A stretch of 64,000 nucleotides of DNA, from assembly GCA_030247855.1 (NCBI GenBank), contig JAPDRN010000009.1:248001-312000 (forward strand), in the 5' to 3' direction. This DNA is from Knufia peltigerae (Eukaryota > Ascomycota > Eurotiomycetes > Chaetothyriales > Trichomeriaceae). Made by a program: the position numbers and the translations under genes. Under the pieces are notes generated by a model. The model made no database searches and had not been told where the DNA came from. It saw only the letters and a program-made list of their open reading frames with translations. Below, piece by piece: positions 44,817-56,244 of this stretch (the first letter of the stretch is position 1; each line of letters starts with the position of its first letter).

Positions 44817-46815
44817 ATGTTAAATAAGATCATTGTCAATCAATACAACCTGTGGCTTGTCATCTTCGTTGCCCTGGGCACGATCTCGACAGCCTACGGT
44901 CTGGCCGTTATCGGCTCGACTGTCGGTCAACCCAACTTCTACACCTACTTTAATTTGGCCACGGCTGGCGAACCTGGATATGACCACACGACCAACATCA
45001 TCGGCGCCCTGAACGGCGTCAACTCGGCTGGTGCCATCGCGGGTTGCATCTTCCAAGCATGGGCCGCCGATTACTATGGTCGAAAACGCACCTTGCAGAT
45101 AGGTTGTGTCATCTTGATCGTCGGTGGCGCTCTTTGCGCAGGTGCCTACGACATGGCCATGTTCCTTGTCGGTAGATTCGTTGCCGGTGTTGGGGCTGGT
45201 ATCCTCGCCTGTATTGTGCCCATCTACCAGGCCGAGGTTTCAACACCTGAAACCCGTGGCGCCATGGTCGTAAGTTACTCTACTCCTCGAGGCAGTGGTG
45301 CTACTGAAGTGCCTGCTCTCGTTGTGTACGCACGACACTTGCTAACGAGAAACACAGTGTGTTACAGGAATTGTACGTCTTCGCGCCTTCCAGATCATAC
45401 CGTGCGCCCCTTGAGCACAATGCTTTCCGTCCCTCCGTTCTGCCACGATAGACTAACGTCCCACAGATGTACGCTCTGGGCTACAGTCTTGCCGGCTGGC
45501 TCGGATACGCATGCTACTTCATGAAAGCCGACGATTCGGCTGCTCAATTCTCGTGGCGGTTCCCTCTGGCCTTCCAGATCTTCTTCCCCATCGTCGTGCT
45601 CGCCGGCAGCAGGTTGATCCCATACAGTCCACGATGGCTTCTCTCAAAGGGTCGACGACAGGAAGCTCTCGACATCGTCAAGCGTCTGCACAGAACCCCC
45701 TCGGACCCCGAAGACACCCATGCGCGTCAAGAATTCTGGCTCATGGAGAAACAATATGAAATGGACGCCTCCATGTCCTTTGGTACATTTGAACTCTTCA
45801 AGACGCCAGCCAACAGGAAGCGAGCACTCATGGCCTTCATTCTCATGTGGGGAGATCAATTTTTGGGTAAGAAATCATTACACACCCCCTTCCAAAGGCG
45901 AATGACAATTGATCACATCACTGACCCTTCCTTTGCGCCGGCGCACGACAGGTATCTTCGTTATGACCAACTAGTAAGTTTTTGCCCCAGTAAACCACCT
46001 TTCTAAACTTGGCGACCGACCTTGGAAACTAACCGGCGCTTTCTTTCCTCGACAGTGGTGTCCTGATCTACGCCAGCTTGGGACTCAGCGGCTCGATCCC
46101 TCTCCTGCTCAATGCATGCTGGACCACGCTCACCATCATCGGCAACACCTGGACGGCCCTGTACATTGACCGCTTCGGCCGACGCCTCTTCATGCTCATC
46201 GGGTCGGCGGGTTGCATCGCCGCCCTGATCTTCCTGTGTTCCCTGACGGCGTCGTTCCTCAACACCACCAACAAGGCCGGGCTCAACGCGGCCGTCTTCT
46301 TCATCTGGTTCTACATCTTCTGGTGGTGCTTCTTCATCGACGCCACCCAGTACGTCTACGTGGCCGAGATCTTCCCCAACCACCTCCGCCCCTACGGCGT
46401 CGCCCTGGGCCTGTCGGCCTTCTACCTGGCCAGCGAGGTCACCTTGGTCGGCGCCCCCGTGGCCCTCAACAAGATCGGCTGGAAGTTCTACCTCGTCCTC
46501 ATCATCCCCAGCGCCGTCTACTGGGTCATCATCTACTTCTTCTTCCCCGAGACCAAAGGCCGCACCCTCGAGGAGATCGGCGACGTCTTCGGCGACGACC
46601 TCCACGTCGCCAGCCACTGGTACAACGCCTCGCCCGAGGAGAAGGCCCGCATGGCCGAGCAGGCCCTGCGCGAGACCGAGGGAGGCATCGTGCGCGAAAA
46701 GGGCTACCGCGGAGCCGACTCCGACCAGACTCCTCCCGCCGAGAAGGTCGTCCAGGAGGATGACGGCAAGACCGAGGCCGTCGAGACCGAGGACACCGGC
46801 GTGGCCGCCAAGTAA
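44817..46815 (+). CDS. MFS sugar porter
   Basis: Predicted plasma-membrane sugar/proton symporter, 549 residues, about twelve helices. Family motifs: DYYGRKRTLQIG (loop 2-3), PETRGAM, PYSPRWLLSKGR (the PESPRWL motif with Tyr for Glu), DRFGRRLFMLIG and FFFPETKGRTLEEI. Exons: 44817-45269, 45358-45372, 45467-45866, 45952-45973 and 46056-46815. Two exons are tiny (15 and 22 nt): the 15-nt one encodes CVTGI, the 22-nt one IFVMTN. All introns are GT-AG, total 1650 nt. The last exon is strikingly C-rich at third positions compared with exon 1. Lactose/hexose/quinate specificity cannot be told apart. Confidence 0.93.
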
Positions 46816-47680
46816 ATCACGGAGTTGATCGGTTCTCCCCAGACGACTCGAAGCCTTACCTATTACCATCTATACCCATAACCCACCAAACCCCCCCATT
46901 GAACCAATGTCGCAATGGGCGTACACCGTTGCTGAAAGTGCAAAAGACTAGTCTTGTCTGCGGTGTGGAGATCCCAAAGACAAAAGAGACAAGGACAAGG
47001 ACACCATTCCTCTAATCCCCTTGGAGGACATGTCTTTTATTAGTCATTTAGAGCCAGATCATACATAAGATCTCTTATATGTAGTAATCAAATCTGTTAA
47101 TGGAACGAGCCGAGTTTCATCTGCTGTTGATTAGGTATGCGTTTCTGAACTATCCCGAGCTTACCTTCTCCCTACCTAGGTAGGTCTAGGGAAGACTCGC
47201 CCCTGGTCGGACTGTCTTCACAGACGCCAAACCTAGTTGATTGATCACTAGAGCATCATGAATCCTGAGTGTGTCCGGACAAACTTCTCCTCGAAACTTG
47301 GAATATGACCTGCAAACGAAGATCGAAATATGGAAAGCCTTGAGTTACAGATAAATTCTCAACAGTGGCATGTTGGTTAATCCATATTGTGCAAGCCTGA
47401 TACATGTACCTATCCTTCGATGCTCGAGGAGAGCAGACACATCGCTCTGTACGAGGCTATGTCAACGCGTAAACTGCTAGGAGTAATCTAAGATATCAGT
47501 GGTAGTCGAACACTGGACTTCGTGGGAGGGACTGGATCCCTCTTCCTGTCTGCAGATAGTTCCACAGAGTAATTAATCCATCTCAAGTGCAGCGACTTTC
47601 CCTCCCCTGCAGGAGCTCCGCACTGCTCGGAATTGCCACACCAGACAAATACTGATACTCATGTCCAGCAGTGTGGTATC
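46816..47680. other. tail-to-tail spacer, no gene seen
   Basis: 3' flanks of the sugar porter and the methyltransferase. A CCTACCTAGGTAGGT palindrome lies near 47171. No coding frame supported. Confidence 0.5.
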
Positions 47681-48853
47681 TCAATCTTGCTGCATTTGAT
47701 TTTCTGGTTGCAGACCCATCGGCTTTCGTCCGTAAACAAAATGGAACCTCATGTACAATTGCAAGGCGTCATCGGACAGCTCCTTATTCACATAGGCCAT
47801 GAAAACATGGATGCTTTCGATATTGTACTTGAGAATCCTGCTATAATGCGCCAGCGTCTGTAGAAAAATGTCAGAAACTTTTGAAGAAGTCCGTAAGATA
47901 CTGTAGATTTGTGTAGCTAGCTTCACATACAAAGGATGTTGTGGCCAATTTCATTTGCGATCTCAGGAGCTGTCCGATCTCGTGGAGATCCGAATTTTCG
48001 GTCCATTCCCCGATAGGTACCTTTCGTGTGTTAGAATCACTTTAATGGGCAAGAATAAGAGCACACATTTCGAATGGTCTCTGTAACATCTTCGAACCCA
48101 GCATCGATCATCCATTTTCTGTGCTTGTGTGCGATGTTCAATGTTTTCCCATGTTCTGTACTTGCCGATTCAAGCTCCTGCATCCATTTTGCACAATTGG
48201 GGGCCATACCCATGTTGTTGGAATTGCTGTAGATCTGGCATGCATAGTCTTGCGTCTCCATATAACCTCCAGGCTGGAGATTTTTGTATGCCTGCGCATA
48301 GAACTTTGGCCAATTTGCGAAAACTCCACACAACGCGCGGCAATGGATGAGGTCGAATTTCGTTTTGTAAGACCAATGATCACCCTCGGCATCCTCAACG
48401 TAAAAAATGACATTGGGAGGAACGCTAGTTGGTTGTATGGGCGATAGGTCGATACCTTGTACATTGGCAGAAGCGAATTGATCACCGAAATCTATGGCCC
48501 AGGCCCCTGTGCCAGTCCCGACGTCAAGAACTTGGTGCAAATCGTGAGATATGGGTGCAAGGTATAATTTGCCCTCGAGCAGCTTAGTGAAGAGTTGGTG
48601 CAGGATCTCTAATCGGTCTTGTTCTGCCCAGTCATTTGGAAGAAGGTACGCGCCATCCTTGACTCCGTGATATGTCCGTCCGTTCTCTTCACGAAACTCG
48701 AACACTGAGGAGCGAGCTGACTCCTCAAAGCCAGATTCATCGCCGCTGCTGAGTTCCACGCCTGAACCTCTCCCTCCATCTCCCTGTGATTGGCTCAGAA
48801 ACTATTCTGAATCGTAGAATGAGGCCACATACAAAGGGTTGGTCAGCCATCAT
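47681..48853 (-). CDS. LaeA-like SAM-dependent methyltransferase
   Basis: Predicted 334-residue class I methyltransferase of the LaeA/UMTA-like fungal family, whose founding member is a nuclear regulator of secondary metabolism; most paralogues are unstudied. After the start (MMADQPF) come NGRTYHGVKDGAYLLPNDWAEQDRL, KLYLAPI, the SAM motif VLDVGTGTGAWAIDF, GIDLSPIQP, FDLIHCRAL and GGYMETQDY. The C-terminal part (VPIGEWTENSDLHEIGQ, TLAHYSRIL, FHFVYGRKP) aligns with the family's closing helices. Exons: 48833-48853, 48067-48783, 47931-48020 and 47681-47857; introns 49, 46 and 73 nt, total 1005 nt. No polyketide or peptide synthase lies beside it in this window. Confidence 0.85.
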
Positions 48854-49885
48854 GAAATCGGCATCATCACCAGCAGGTTGGTGTCCGTTCTCTTGATAAG
48901 TTTCTGCCGTGCTTCAAGCAGTCACTGTGCCAGGTTGACTGAAGCAAAGCGAGAGTAAAATCCGTCAAGAAAGGGAATGGTTGCTGGGCTGCTGTGATTT
49001 TCTTTTTTGCAAACTTGAAGAAGGGGTAACGGGCGGATGGCGTAGAAGAAGTAGACAATACAAATGAAAGACATCTCGGGAAGCGCAGTCTCATGACGTG
49101 CACCAAGTGGCGCCTTCTCATGTCTGAGCTATTGTTAGGACTTCAAGAGCAAGAGCGAGTCCTCGTCATGATCGCAGTGCTACATTCAATAACACGGTAA
49201 GGCTTTCCTAATATACCACATTAGGTAGGGGACTGCAAGAGTTGTGCTTGGTCAACGGCAACTCGAGTAAAATACAACAACAGAAATGAACTCGGTGGAA
49301 GATTGATGATTCTCATTTGACAATGCTGCCATCATTAACAGCCACTACGTCGAGAGAGATCGATGGGTATATACACACTGCAGACACAAACCAAGTATGT
49401 AGATCAACGCGTACAGTTGGCACGTCCTAGGGTCTTAAGGAAGTTGCAGCTTTGTGAGCGGTTTCAGGTTTCTAGAAGAGAGTGTAAGTCATTATTGTCA
49501 GGTTTGAATCTCGGTGATCAGCACATGAATTCAGACCCCGAAGACAGCACATGTATCAATCACAAAGTCGACGGCTGTACGGAAGGACGGATGGTTGATA
49601 CAGTACGGAATGAAGACGGAGTAAGTGATAGGCACCAAGCTCCAAGTCACGGGAACAAGCGGAAGTTGGAGAAATCGTTTATCCGGTCTCCGTCTGCGCC
49701 TCTCCGGATGAACTGATGTGCGCAGTTTGTCCGGTCAATGGGAAAGCTTTCGCTTGATCTTTTGTGAAGCTGTTTCTTCTGTTTCGTATCCCAGAAATCC
49801 ATAACATTGCTCCCTTTTCCCTGCTCCAGGTTCTCTTCTGCACTCAGTTCGCTCCTCTTCTCTACTCAGGTCAATTCTCGTCACA
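48854..49885. other. divergent promoter, methyltransferase / malate dehydrogenase
   Basis: No convincing gene. A 354-nt open frame near 49363-49716 (+) lacks motifs and codon bias. The final 130 bases before 49886 are pyrimidine-rich, as expected for a malate dehydrogenase leader. Confidence 0.5.
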
Positions 49886-51186
49886 ATGTCTTTCTTCACA
49901 CGACAGATGTTTGGCCAGGTCCAGCGCCGGGCTTTCTCTGCTTCCAGCAGACAGGTACAGTTCATCTGCATCGAACCATCAAGTGACATCTAGCTGATTG
50001 TCGAGTACTACAGGCCTCCAAGGTTGCTGTTCTCGGTGCTGCTGGTGGTATCGGTCAACCACTGTCGCTGTTGATGAAGCTGAACCCCCGTGTCACTGAA
50101 CTCGCTCTCTACGATATTAAGCTCGGTCCTGGTCGGTAAACGCCTCGACACATTTGAGGGGATGGAAAGGTTAACAAAGACGGTTTAGGTGTCGCCGCTG
50201 ACATCAGCCATATCAACACCAAGAGCACGGTCAAGGGCTACGACCCAACACCGTCAGGTCTCCGAGAATGCTTGCAAGGCTCCGAGGTCATCCTGATTCC
50301 CGCTGGTGTTCCCAGAAAACCCGGCATGACTCGTGACGGTGAGCAACATCGAACTTGTGTGGTGTGGAACCATGCTGATGCTTTCTAGATCTCTTCAACA
50401 CCAATGCGTCGATTGTCAGAGACCTTGCAAAGGCCGCTGCTGATGCCGCACCCAATGCCAACCTCCTGATCATCTCGAACCCTGTAAGACATCCTGCGTG
50501 GGCAAAAGAAGGCATTATTCTGATAACAAGAAATTAGGTCAACTCTACCGTTCCCATCTGTGCCGAAGTCTACAAGAGCAAAGGCGTCTACAACCCCAAG
50601 CGTCTGTTCGGTGTGACCACTCTTGACATCGTTCGTGCCTCCCGATTCGTCTCTGAGATCAAGGGAACCGACCCTGCCAACGAGAACATCCCTGTTATCG
50701 GCGGTCACTCTGGTGTCACCATTGTGCCCCTGCTCTCCCAATCTGGTGCCTCAGACATCACTGGCGCAAAGCTCGACGCATTGATCCAGCGCATCCAGTT
50801 TGGCGGTGACGAAGTTGTCAAGGCCAAGGATGGTGCCGGTTCCGCAACTCTTTCCATGGCCATGGCTGGTGCCCGATTCGCCGAGAGTGTCCTGAAGGCT
50901 GCTCAAGGTGAGAAGGGCGTCGTCGAGTGCACTTTCGTCGACAGCCCCTTGTACAAGGACCAGGGTATCGACTTCTTCTCCTCCAAGGTTGAGCTTGGCC
51001 CAGATGGTGTTCAGAAGATCCACCCCGTCGGTGCGATCAGCAAGGAAGAGGAGAAGTTGCTCGAGGCCTGCCTCACTGGTAAGATCTGCTTGAAATTCAA
51101 CTTTGTGGAAATTGTGACTAACATGATTTACAGACCTCAAGAAGAACATCGACAAGGGCGTCGAGTTCGTCAAGGCCAACCCATAA
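49886..51186 (+). CDS. MDH1: mitochondrial malate dehydrogenase
   Basis: TCA-cycle enzyme of the mitochondrial matrix, oxidising malate to oxaloacetate with NAD. The 341-residue model begins with a presequence (MSFFTRQMFGQVQRRAFSAS), then ASKVAVLGAAGGIGQPLSLL (NAD loop), LALYDI, IPAGVPRKPGMTRDDLF (active-site loop), NLLIISNPVNSTVPI, FGVTTLDIVRAS and the catalytic His in PVIGGHSGVTIVP. Six exons: 49886-49954, 50014-50131, 50189-50338, 50389-50483, 50538-51078 and 51134-51186; introns 50-59 nt, total 1026 nt. The first intron separates the targeting peptide from the enzyme. Confidence 0.97.
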
Positions 51187-52082
51187 ATGACTTGAGTTCT
51201 GGAGCGAAGACGCAAGTCGTGTGTACCAAAAATCAAGATCTCACACCAGCAGACGAGGAAGAATCTTGCCTCAAACTGGTATTCTTGGTCGATAGAATAT
51301 TGACCCTGACAATCGAAGCTTCTTCCTCGGTTTAATTTACTTGTGTGTGATGCCATCGTATACATTTCCTGCCTGGCTTTTTTCCTTCGTTGTGATGTGC
51401 TCGGGACCAGGAACAGGCACACGACCATCCATTCAGTTGGGACTATGTTTTGCCTGACGAGGTAGGCCAAGGTAAGTAATGCCATCGGAGTAGGAACCTT
51501 TCCTGCCAGGCATCAATCAGATCTGCACCCAACAAGGCTGCCGCGCCGCCCACCTGGACAACCGAACATCCATTTTTCTGGATCTGCTTGGATCAAACAC
51601 CAACCCAAAAGTCCTTTTGTTTTTGTTTTTCTTTGCACAACAGAGAAGCCCGCTATCTGAACGACATGCATGCCCTTTATAGGAATTCCCAGCACGACAA
51701 AGGAATTGACTTGTGTGACCGAAGCAATCAATACCGGCCAGCAGTTACCAATAAGCAGCGGCTCGTCATGATTTCTATTTAACTACAAACCAGCCCACGT
51801 TCTTGCTTTCTTGACCTTCTCCAGACTTGTTCAAAGTTTTCGGATCATCTATGTTCTGAAAATAGCAGCCTCGTTCTCTCTTGGGCAGCGGTGTTGTGCT
51901 GGGTCACAATATCGGTATATCACTTCTTCAGTGCTCCATGACACGTCGCCGTCATGCAGTGAAACTTTTTTTCCACATGTCCATGACACGCAAATCCCCT
52001 CCGAAATAAACACTTCTAATTGCGACTGTGTGAGGTTGCGGCAGACATATTTTCCCAACCAAGCGACAATTTTCCTTTCAAG
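51187..52082. other. intergenic, no gene seen
   Basis: 3' of malate dehydrogenase and 5' of the RBR gene. No supported frame, repeat or RNA gene. Confidence 0.5.
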
Positions 52083-53582
52083 ATGTCTCAAAACTCCTTT
52101 ACTCCCCCTGTGGACAGCGACGGTGACATCGTCATGACGGATGACAACGATAACGACCACCACCACCACCACCACCACCACCATCCACCAGCTCTCAGAC
52201 GTCCTCATTCTCCTCTTCCAGCACCTTCTCGCGATTCCGCTGCACAGGCCGCGACTCCTGCCAACCGGAACAACAACCCACTGCTTCGTCTCTGGAGAAT
52301 CACGGGCTGTGGTGCCAACCCCGTCCCCAGCACACAGGGCCCACCACTGACGATCGATGGCGTGGACGTTGCACCTCCGACTCACCAGGGAATACCGACG
52401 GATGCGATACTGCGTTTCTACACTCAGTCTCGCACTCCCGAGCCCGTCACCCGCCGCGTCGAGTCTCCACTTGTTGAGACCGAGCCCGGACCCCGAACGG
52501 CGCGCACCACCGGCACTGGGAGGTTTTGCGTCGCGTGCATGGACGAGTTGTCAAGCGACGAGTTCAGGGTGGAATGCGGGTGCCTGTACTGCGTGGGATG
52601 CCTCAACGCGGTCTTCCGGGCCGGGTGCGAGAGTAGGGCCTCGTTCCCACCGCGGTGTTGCGGGGTGGCGCTTCGCATCTCGGCGTGGGGATCGGTCCTC
52701 GAGGACGACGTGGTCCGGCGGTACAAGATGGTGGAGGCCGAGTTCGCTTGCACTCGACCCCTGTACTGTGCGGCGGCCAGGTGTTCTGCGTTCGTGCCCG
52801 AGACCGGGTACGAGGGTCGAGCGGCCAGGTGTCCTGCGTGCGAGAGGGAGACGTGCAGAGAGTGTCGGAGGCTCATGGATGAGCACGACGTCGAATTCCA
52901 CCGAAACGACCCGCCGGGCCACCCTGGCCACCCCGTCTGCCCGAAGGCGACCAGGGGCGAGAAGGCGCTGTTGAGATTGGGCAAGGAGAAAAAGTGGCCA
53001 AGGTGCCCCTCTTGTCAGACCATGATCGAACGCAACGAAGGTTGTGATCACATGGAGTGCGTCTGTGGCGTCGAGTTTTGTTACCGATGTGGCGAACTGT
53101 TCGACGAGGATGACTGGTGCGGGTGTGAGTTGAGGGGCCAGGCGGACAGCGAAGAGAACAGTGAAGATGAAGACGACGAGGACGAGGACGAAGAAGACTC
53201 CGAGACAAGTGAAGATGGGGATGATGAGGAGGAGGAGGAGGAGAATGAGGACGAAGATGACTCCGAGACAAACGAAGACGAGGATGATGATGATGATGAT
53301 CAGGACGAAGAAGACGTCGATACAGATGAAGACGATGATCAAGATGAGGACGAAGAAGATGTCATTGAGGAAGATGACGACGAGTGGCCGGATCACCGCC
53401 TCGCCATGGACAACCGTCGTGGTGGTGGTGGTGGTGGATGTCTACACGACGAGGTGATGGACGGAACAGACGAGACTGGCATTTGTCATGGGTGTCTTGG
53501 GACCAAGGTTCTCTACACCTGTGCTTGGTGTAGGATTGAGTTGTGCGACGAGTGTCTCAATCGAGTGGCACGCAATGTCTAA
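52083..53582 (+). CDS. RBR-type E3 ubiquitin ligase
   Basis: Predicted RING-between-RING ligase, 499 residues, one exon, start ATG 52083. The N-terminus is disordered and carries nine His in a row (residues about 26-34). RING1 starts CVACMDELSSDEF near residue 149 (CGCLYCVGCL), the IBR has ARCPACERETCRECRRL, and RING2 has CPSCQTMIERNEGCDHMEC followed by CGVEFCYRCGE. By analogy with parkin the acceptor Cys is that of GCDHM. Residues about 356-438 are an almost unbroken Asp/Glu tract. The C-terminus adds a further Cys cluster, CHGCLGTKVLYTCAWC then CDECL, not part of the standard RBR. Substrate and pathway unknown. Confidence 0.9.
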   Translation: MSQNSFTPPVDSDGDIVMTDDNDNDHHHHHHHHHPPALRRPHSPLPAPSRDSAAQAATPANRNNNPLLRLWRITGCGANPVPSTQGPPLTIDGVDVAPPTHQGIPTDAILRFYTQSRTPEPVTRRVESPLVETEPGPRTARTTGTGRFCVACMDELSSDEFRVECGCLYCVGCLNAVFRAGCESRASFPPRCCGVALRISAWGSVLEDDVVRRYKMVEAEFACTRPLYCAAARCSAFVPETGYEGRAARCPACERETCRECRRLMDEHDVEFHRNDPPGHPGHPVCPKATRGEKALLRLGKEKKWPRCPSCQTMIERNEGCDHMECVCGVEFCYRCGELFDEDDWCGCELRGQADSEENSEDEDDEDEDEEDSETSEDGDDEEEEEENEDEDDSETNEDEDDDDDDQDEEDVDTDEDDDQDEDEEDVIEEDDDEWPDHRLAMDNRRGGGGGGCLHDEVMDGTDETGICHGCLGTKVLYTCAWCRIELCDECLNRVARNV

Positions 53583-53807
53583 GAACGGCCGAACCGATTT
53601 TGAAGAGAGACGGATACCAAAGCTTGAGACTCGAAACCGAGACCGATACTGGGACCTTGTACACTGAGAATCAACCTAAACGATACTTTTTGAGAATATC
53701 TGAGGTTCTATGAACATTGTGAATTCAGAATTTGTTTTTATCGTATTTCCTGGTCATGCCCGGTCCTTCTTTCTACCTACCTACCTACCTACTACCACTA
53801 CTACTGC

Positions 53808-55123
53808 TTACTCATCGGCAATCTTCAAAATACTCTTCCCCAAGTTCTTACCTTCCAACATGCCCAAGAACCCATCAATGGCATTGTCCATGCCGGTGAC
53901 GATGTGGTCGACGGACTTGAAGCTTCCGTCGGCGATCCATTTGGAAATGTTCTCGTCACGTTCCTGCCGCCAACGGGCGACGTTCTCGTCGAAAACGATG
54001 AACCCTTGGTACCGGAGTCGCTTGCGGACGACCGAGCTGTAGTTCTTGAGGCCGTAGGGGGTGCTGGTGCTGCCGTTGTTGTAGGTCGAGATGGTCCCGC
54101 ATGCTACGATGCGGCCAAAGTCTTTCATCTGTAAGGATCCGCCATCACCACGTCAAATCAGGTTAGGAGCTGTGTAACATTTATCCAAGGAGAGACTGGT
54201 TCTGTCTGTGGAAAAGCTCACTCACATTCGCCAGAGCAATGTCGAGAAGTTCACCGCCCACGTTGTCGTAGCTGAGTTTGAGAGAGTTGAAACGTCAGCG
54301 AGGGCACTGCGGCCTCGGGGTGGACAGAGCTGTGGGGGACATGGACCACTTACTAAATATCCAACCCATCCGGAGCAAGCCTCTTGACGGCATCGGCCAT
54401 ATTTTCTTTCTTGTAATTGAATCCGGAGGTGAATCCGAGCTGGTTGATGATAAAGTCGAGTTTCTTATCGTCTCCGACGGAGCCAATGACCTGGTTCGGG
54501 AGGAGTCAGTGTCGTTCTGATGATCATGACATGCGAAGAACAAGAAGAATGGACATGGATGTTGTTCATACATGGAGACCCAGCCGTACGGCAATCTGGC
54601 CTACGACTTGGCCAACGGCACCGGCAGCCGCAGACACGAGAATCACATCTCCTTTCTTGGGTTGTCCGATTTCCAACAGAGAGCCGTAGGCCGTCATACC
54701 CGTCATGCCCAGCGGGCCCAAATGTGCCGTCAAGGGGACACCAGGTCTCGGAGTGATGACATCGGCCCTCTTAGCCTCGGCCTCATCCACGAAAGAGTAC
54801 GACTCGGTGGAATGACCCCAGAGGAGGGCCAAGCTGCCTTGGGGGAATTTTGGGTTGTCGCTTTTCAAGACTTTACCAATGACCTGGACGGCGACGACGG
54901 GTTTACCTGGTGTCATGGCGGGACTGTAGGATTTTATGCTGAGGTCTCGCATGCGGCCTCGTTGGCTGGGATCGTACGTGGCATACAGGTTTTTGGTGGT
55001 GAAGCCCCCTTTGGGAGCGGGTGCGGACTCGTCAAAGGTGATGTCCTCGATGGTCAGATCTTTGCCTGCAACTGGCCAGCCATCGGGCACCGACTTGTAC
55101 ATGAATGCTTTGTTGGCGACCAT
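53808..55123 (-). CDS. MDR-family NADP-dependent enone/alkenal reductase
   Basis: Predicted cytosolic zinc-independent medium-chain reductase (leukotriene B4 12-hydroxydehydrogenase / alkenal double-bond reductase type). The 351-residue model has YDPSQRGRMRD near residue 50, LGPLGMTGMTAYG, the nucleotide loop VSAAAGAVGQVVGQIA, then GFNYKKENM, DGLDIYYDNVGGE and RIVACGTIS with the C-terminal RKRLRYQGFIV. All are family hallmarks. Exons: 54572-55123, 54354-54490, 54226-54271 and 53808-54128; introns 81, 82 and 97 nt, total 1056 nt. It is tail-to-tail with the RBR gene. The physiological substrate is unknown. Confidence 0.93.
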
Positions 55124-56244
55124 TTTGGGGGGGATTTCGTGGTTGTGAGTTGTTTTTTGGTTGGTATGAATAGATATTACCGTCAGAAGTACCGTGTTTT
55201 GGATATGAGGTTCGGTGGAGGGACTGTCCAGGTAGTTATACAGGAAAGGGAATTGTATAATAATGGAAATGGTGTGAATACTAATCTAGCTACGGTAGTA
55301 GATGTTGGCGAGTAGGAGTATCTGATGTCTATGTTCCTTGATGTCTAAACGTGTTTGTAAGCACAAAGGATACAGTGCCTTAGTATTGGATCATTGAGCC
55401 TCGGTATACACGGTATTCACTCTGTACCGGACTCCCTCCCAATCGTGGATGAACGCACCATGCAACGCCTGATACGGAGCACCTGGAGATTACCGAGAAT
55501 TCCCGTTAGATACTCGTACGTGCGTAGCAGCCAATGTCTGTTGGTATGGATTATATCTTTGATAAAGAGGAGAAGATACCAATTTGTATCTGGCCAATTT
55601 CTGACATTTGACGGGTCTTTATTGGAGTCTGTAGCACCTAGAAAAGAAGGAGAAGAGAAGAAGAAGACATTCTGCAATAGATAATACTTTTTCCTCTGGA
55701 CTAATAAATGGACTAATAAATGGTCTAATATCGTCTCATCTCGTCTCATTTCATTTCCCTTTATTCTCCCTATCGATAACGGAGTCTCAGAGTCTCGCCT
55801 GCCCCTGTTGTCGGCCTTGCCTTAATAAAAACCAGCCCCCAATTCACCGCCAAATTAATCGCGCTTCCCAAAATCCCCTTCGCATTTATTAAACAACACT
55901 GTACAACGACAATCTGTATCTTTTCCAAAATCCATGCTTCAAAGCTTCAACGACACGCGACGCGCTGATCTTGTCATATTCACAGCGCACATTTCGGCCA
56001 CGGTAGGGGATATGGTCGTTGTCGTTCTCGATTCTTAGTTGTCAGTATCATTACATTTTGTTGTTTAAATCCTCTTTTGTGCCTGACGAATTCTGCCTGG
56101 GCCGGTAATTGGCCTGTTTACTGCCTGCTCTTCACTGTTTGGCGCCTCGCCTTCACTCTCAAACACCTGTTCGTTCTTTGATTTGCCTTGGTATTCGCTG
56201 TCATCAGTCTTTGCACTCCTTCTTGTTTGCCATCCAAATATCCC
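55124..56244. other. divergent promoter, reductase / CCCH gene; no gene seen
   Basis: About 1.1 kb without a supported coding frame. A short repeat ATAAATGGACTAATAAATGG lies near 55705-55725. The leader of the CCCH gene (56100-56240) is pyrimidine-rich. Confidence 0.5.

Noticed and set aside
46003..46869. 288-codon minus frame and a 183-codon plus frame over the sugar-porter last exon
   Set aside because: Both arise from extreme G/C third positions of the real exon; their Gly/Val/Ala/Asp- or Arg/Pro-rich content has no motif.
49363..49716. 117-codon plus frame upstream of malate dehydrogenase
   Set aside because: No motif or codon bias; probably leader or spacer DNA.
52161..52186. CAC repeat as a microsatellite feature
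   Set aside because: It is in frame inside the RBR gene and encodes the poly-His run, so it is described there.
52551..53396. 281-codon minus frame with hydrophobic Ile/Val/Phe runs
   Set aside because: It is the reverse complement of the Asp/Glu-rich tract of the RBR gene, which mimics membrane segments.
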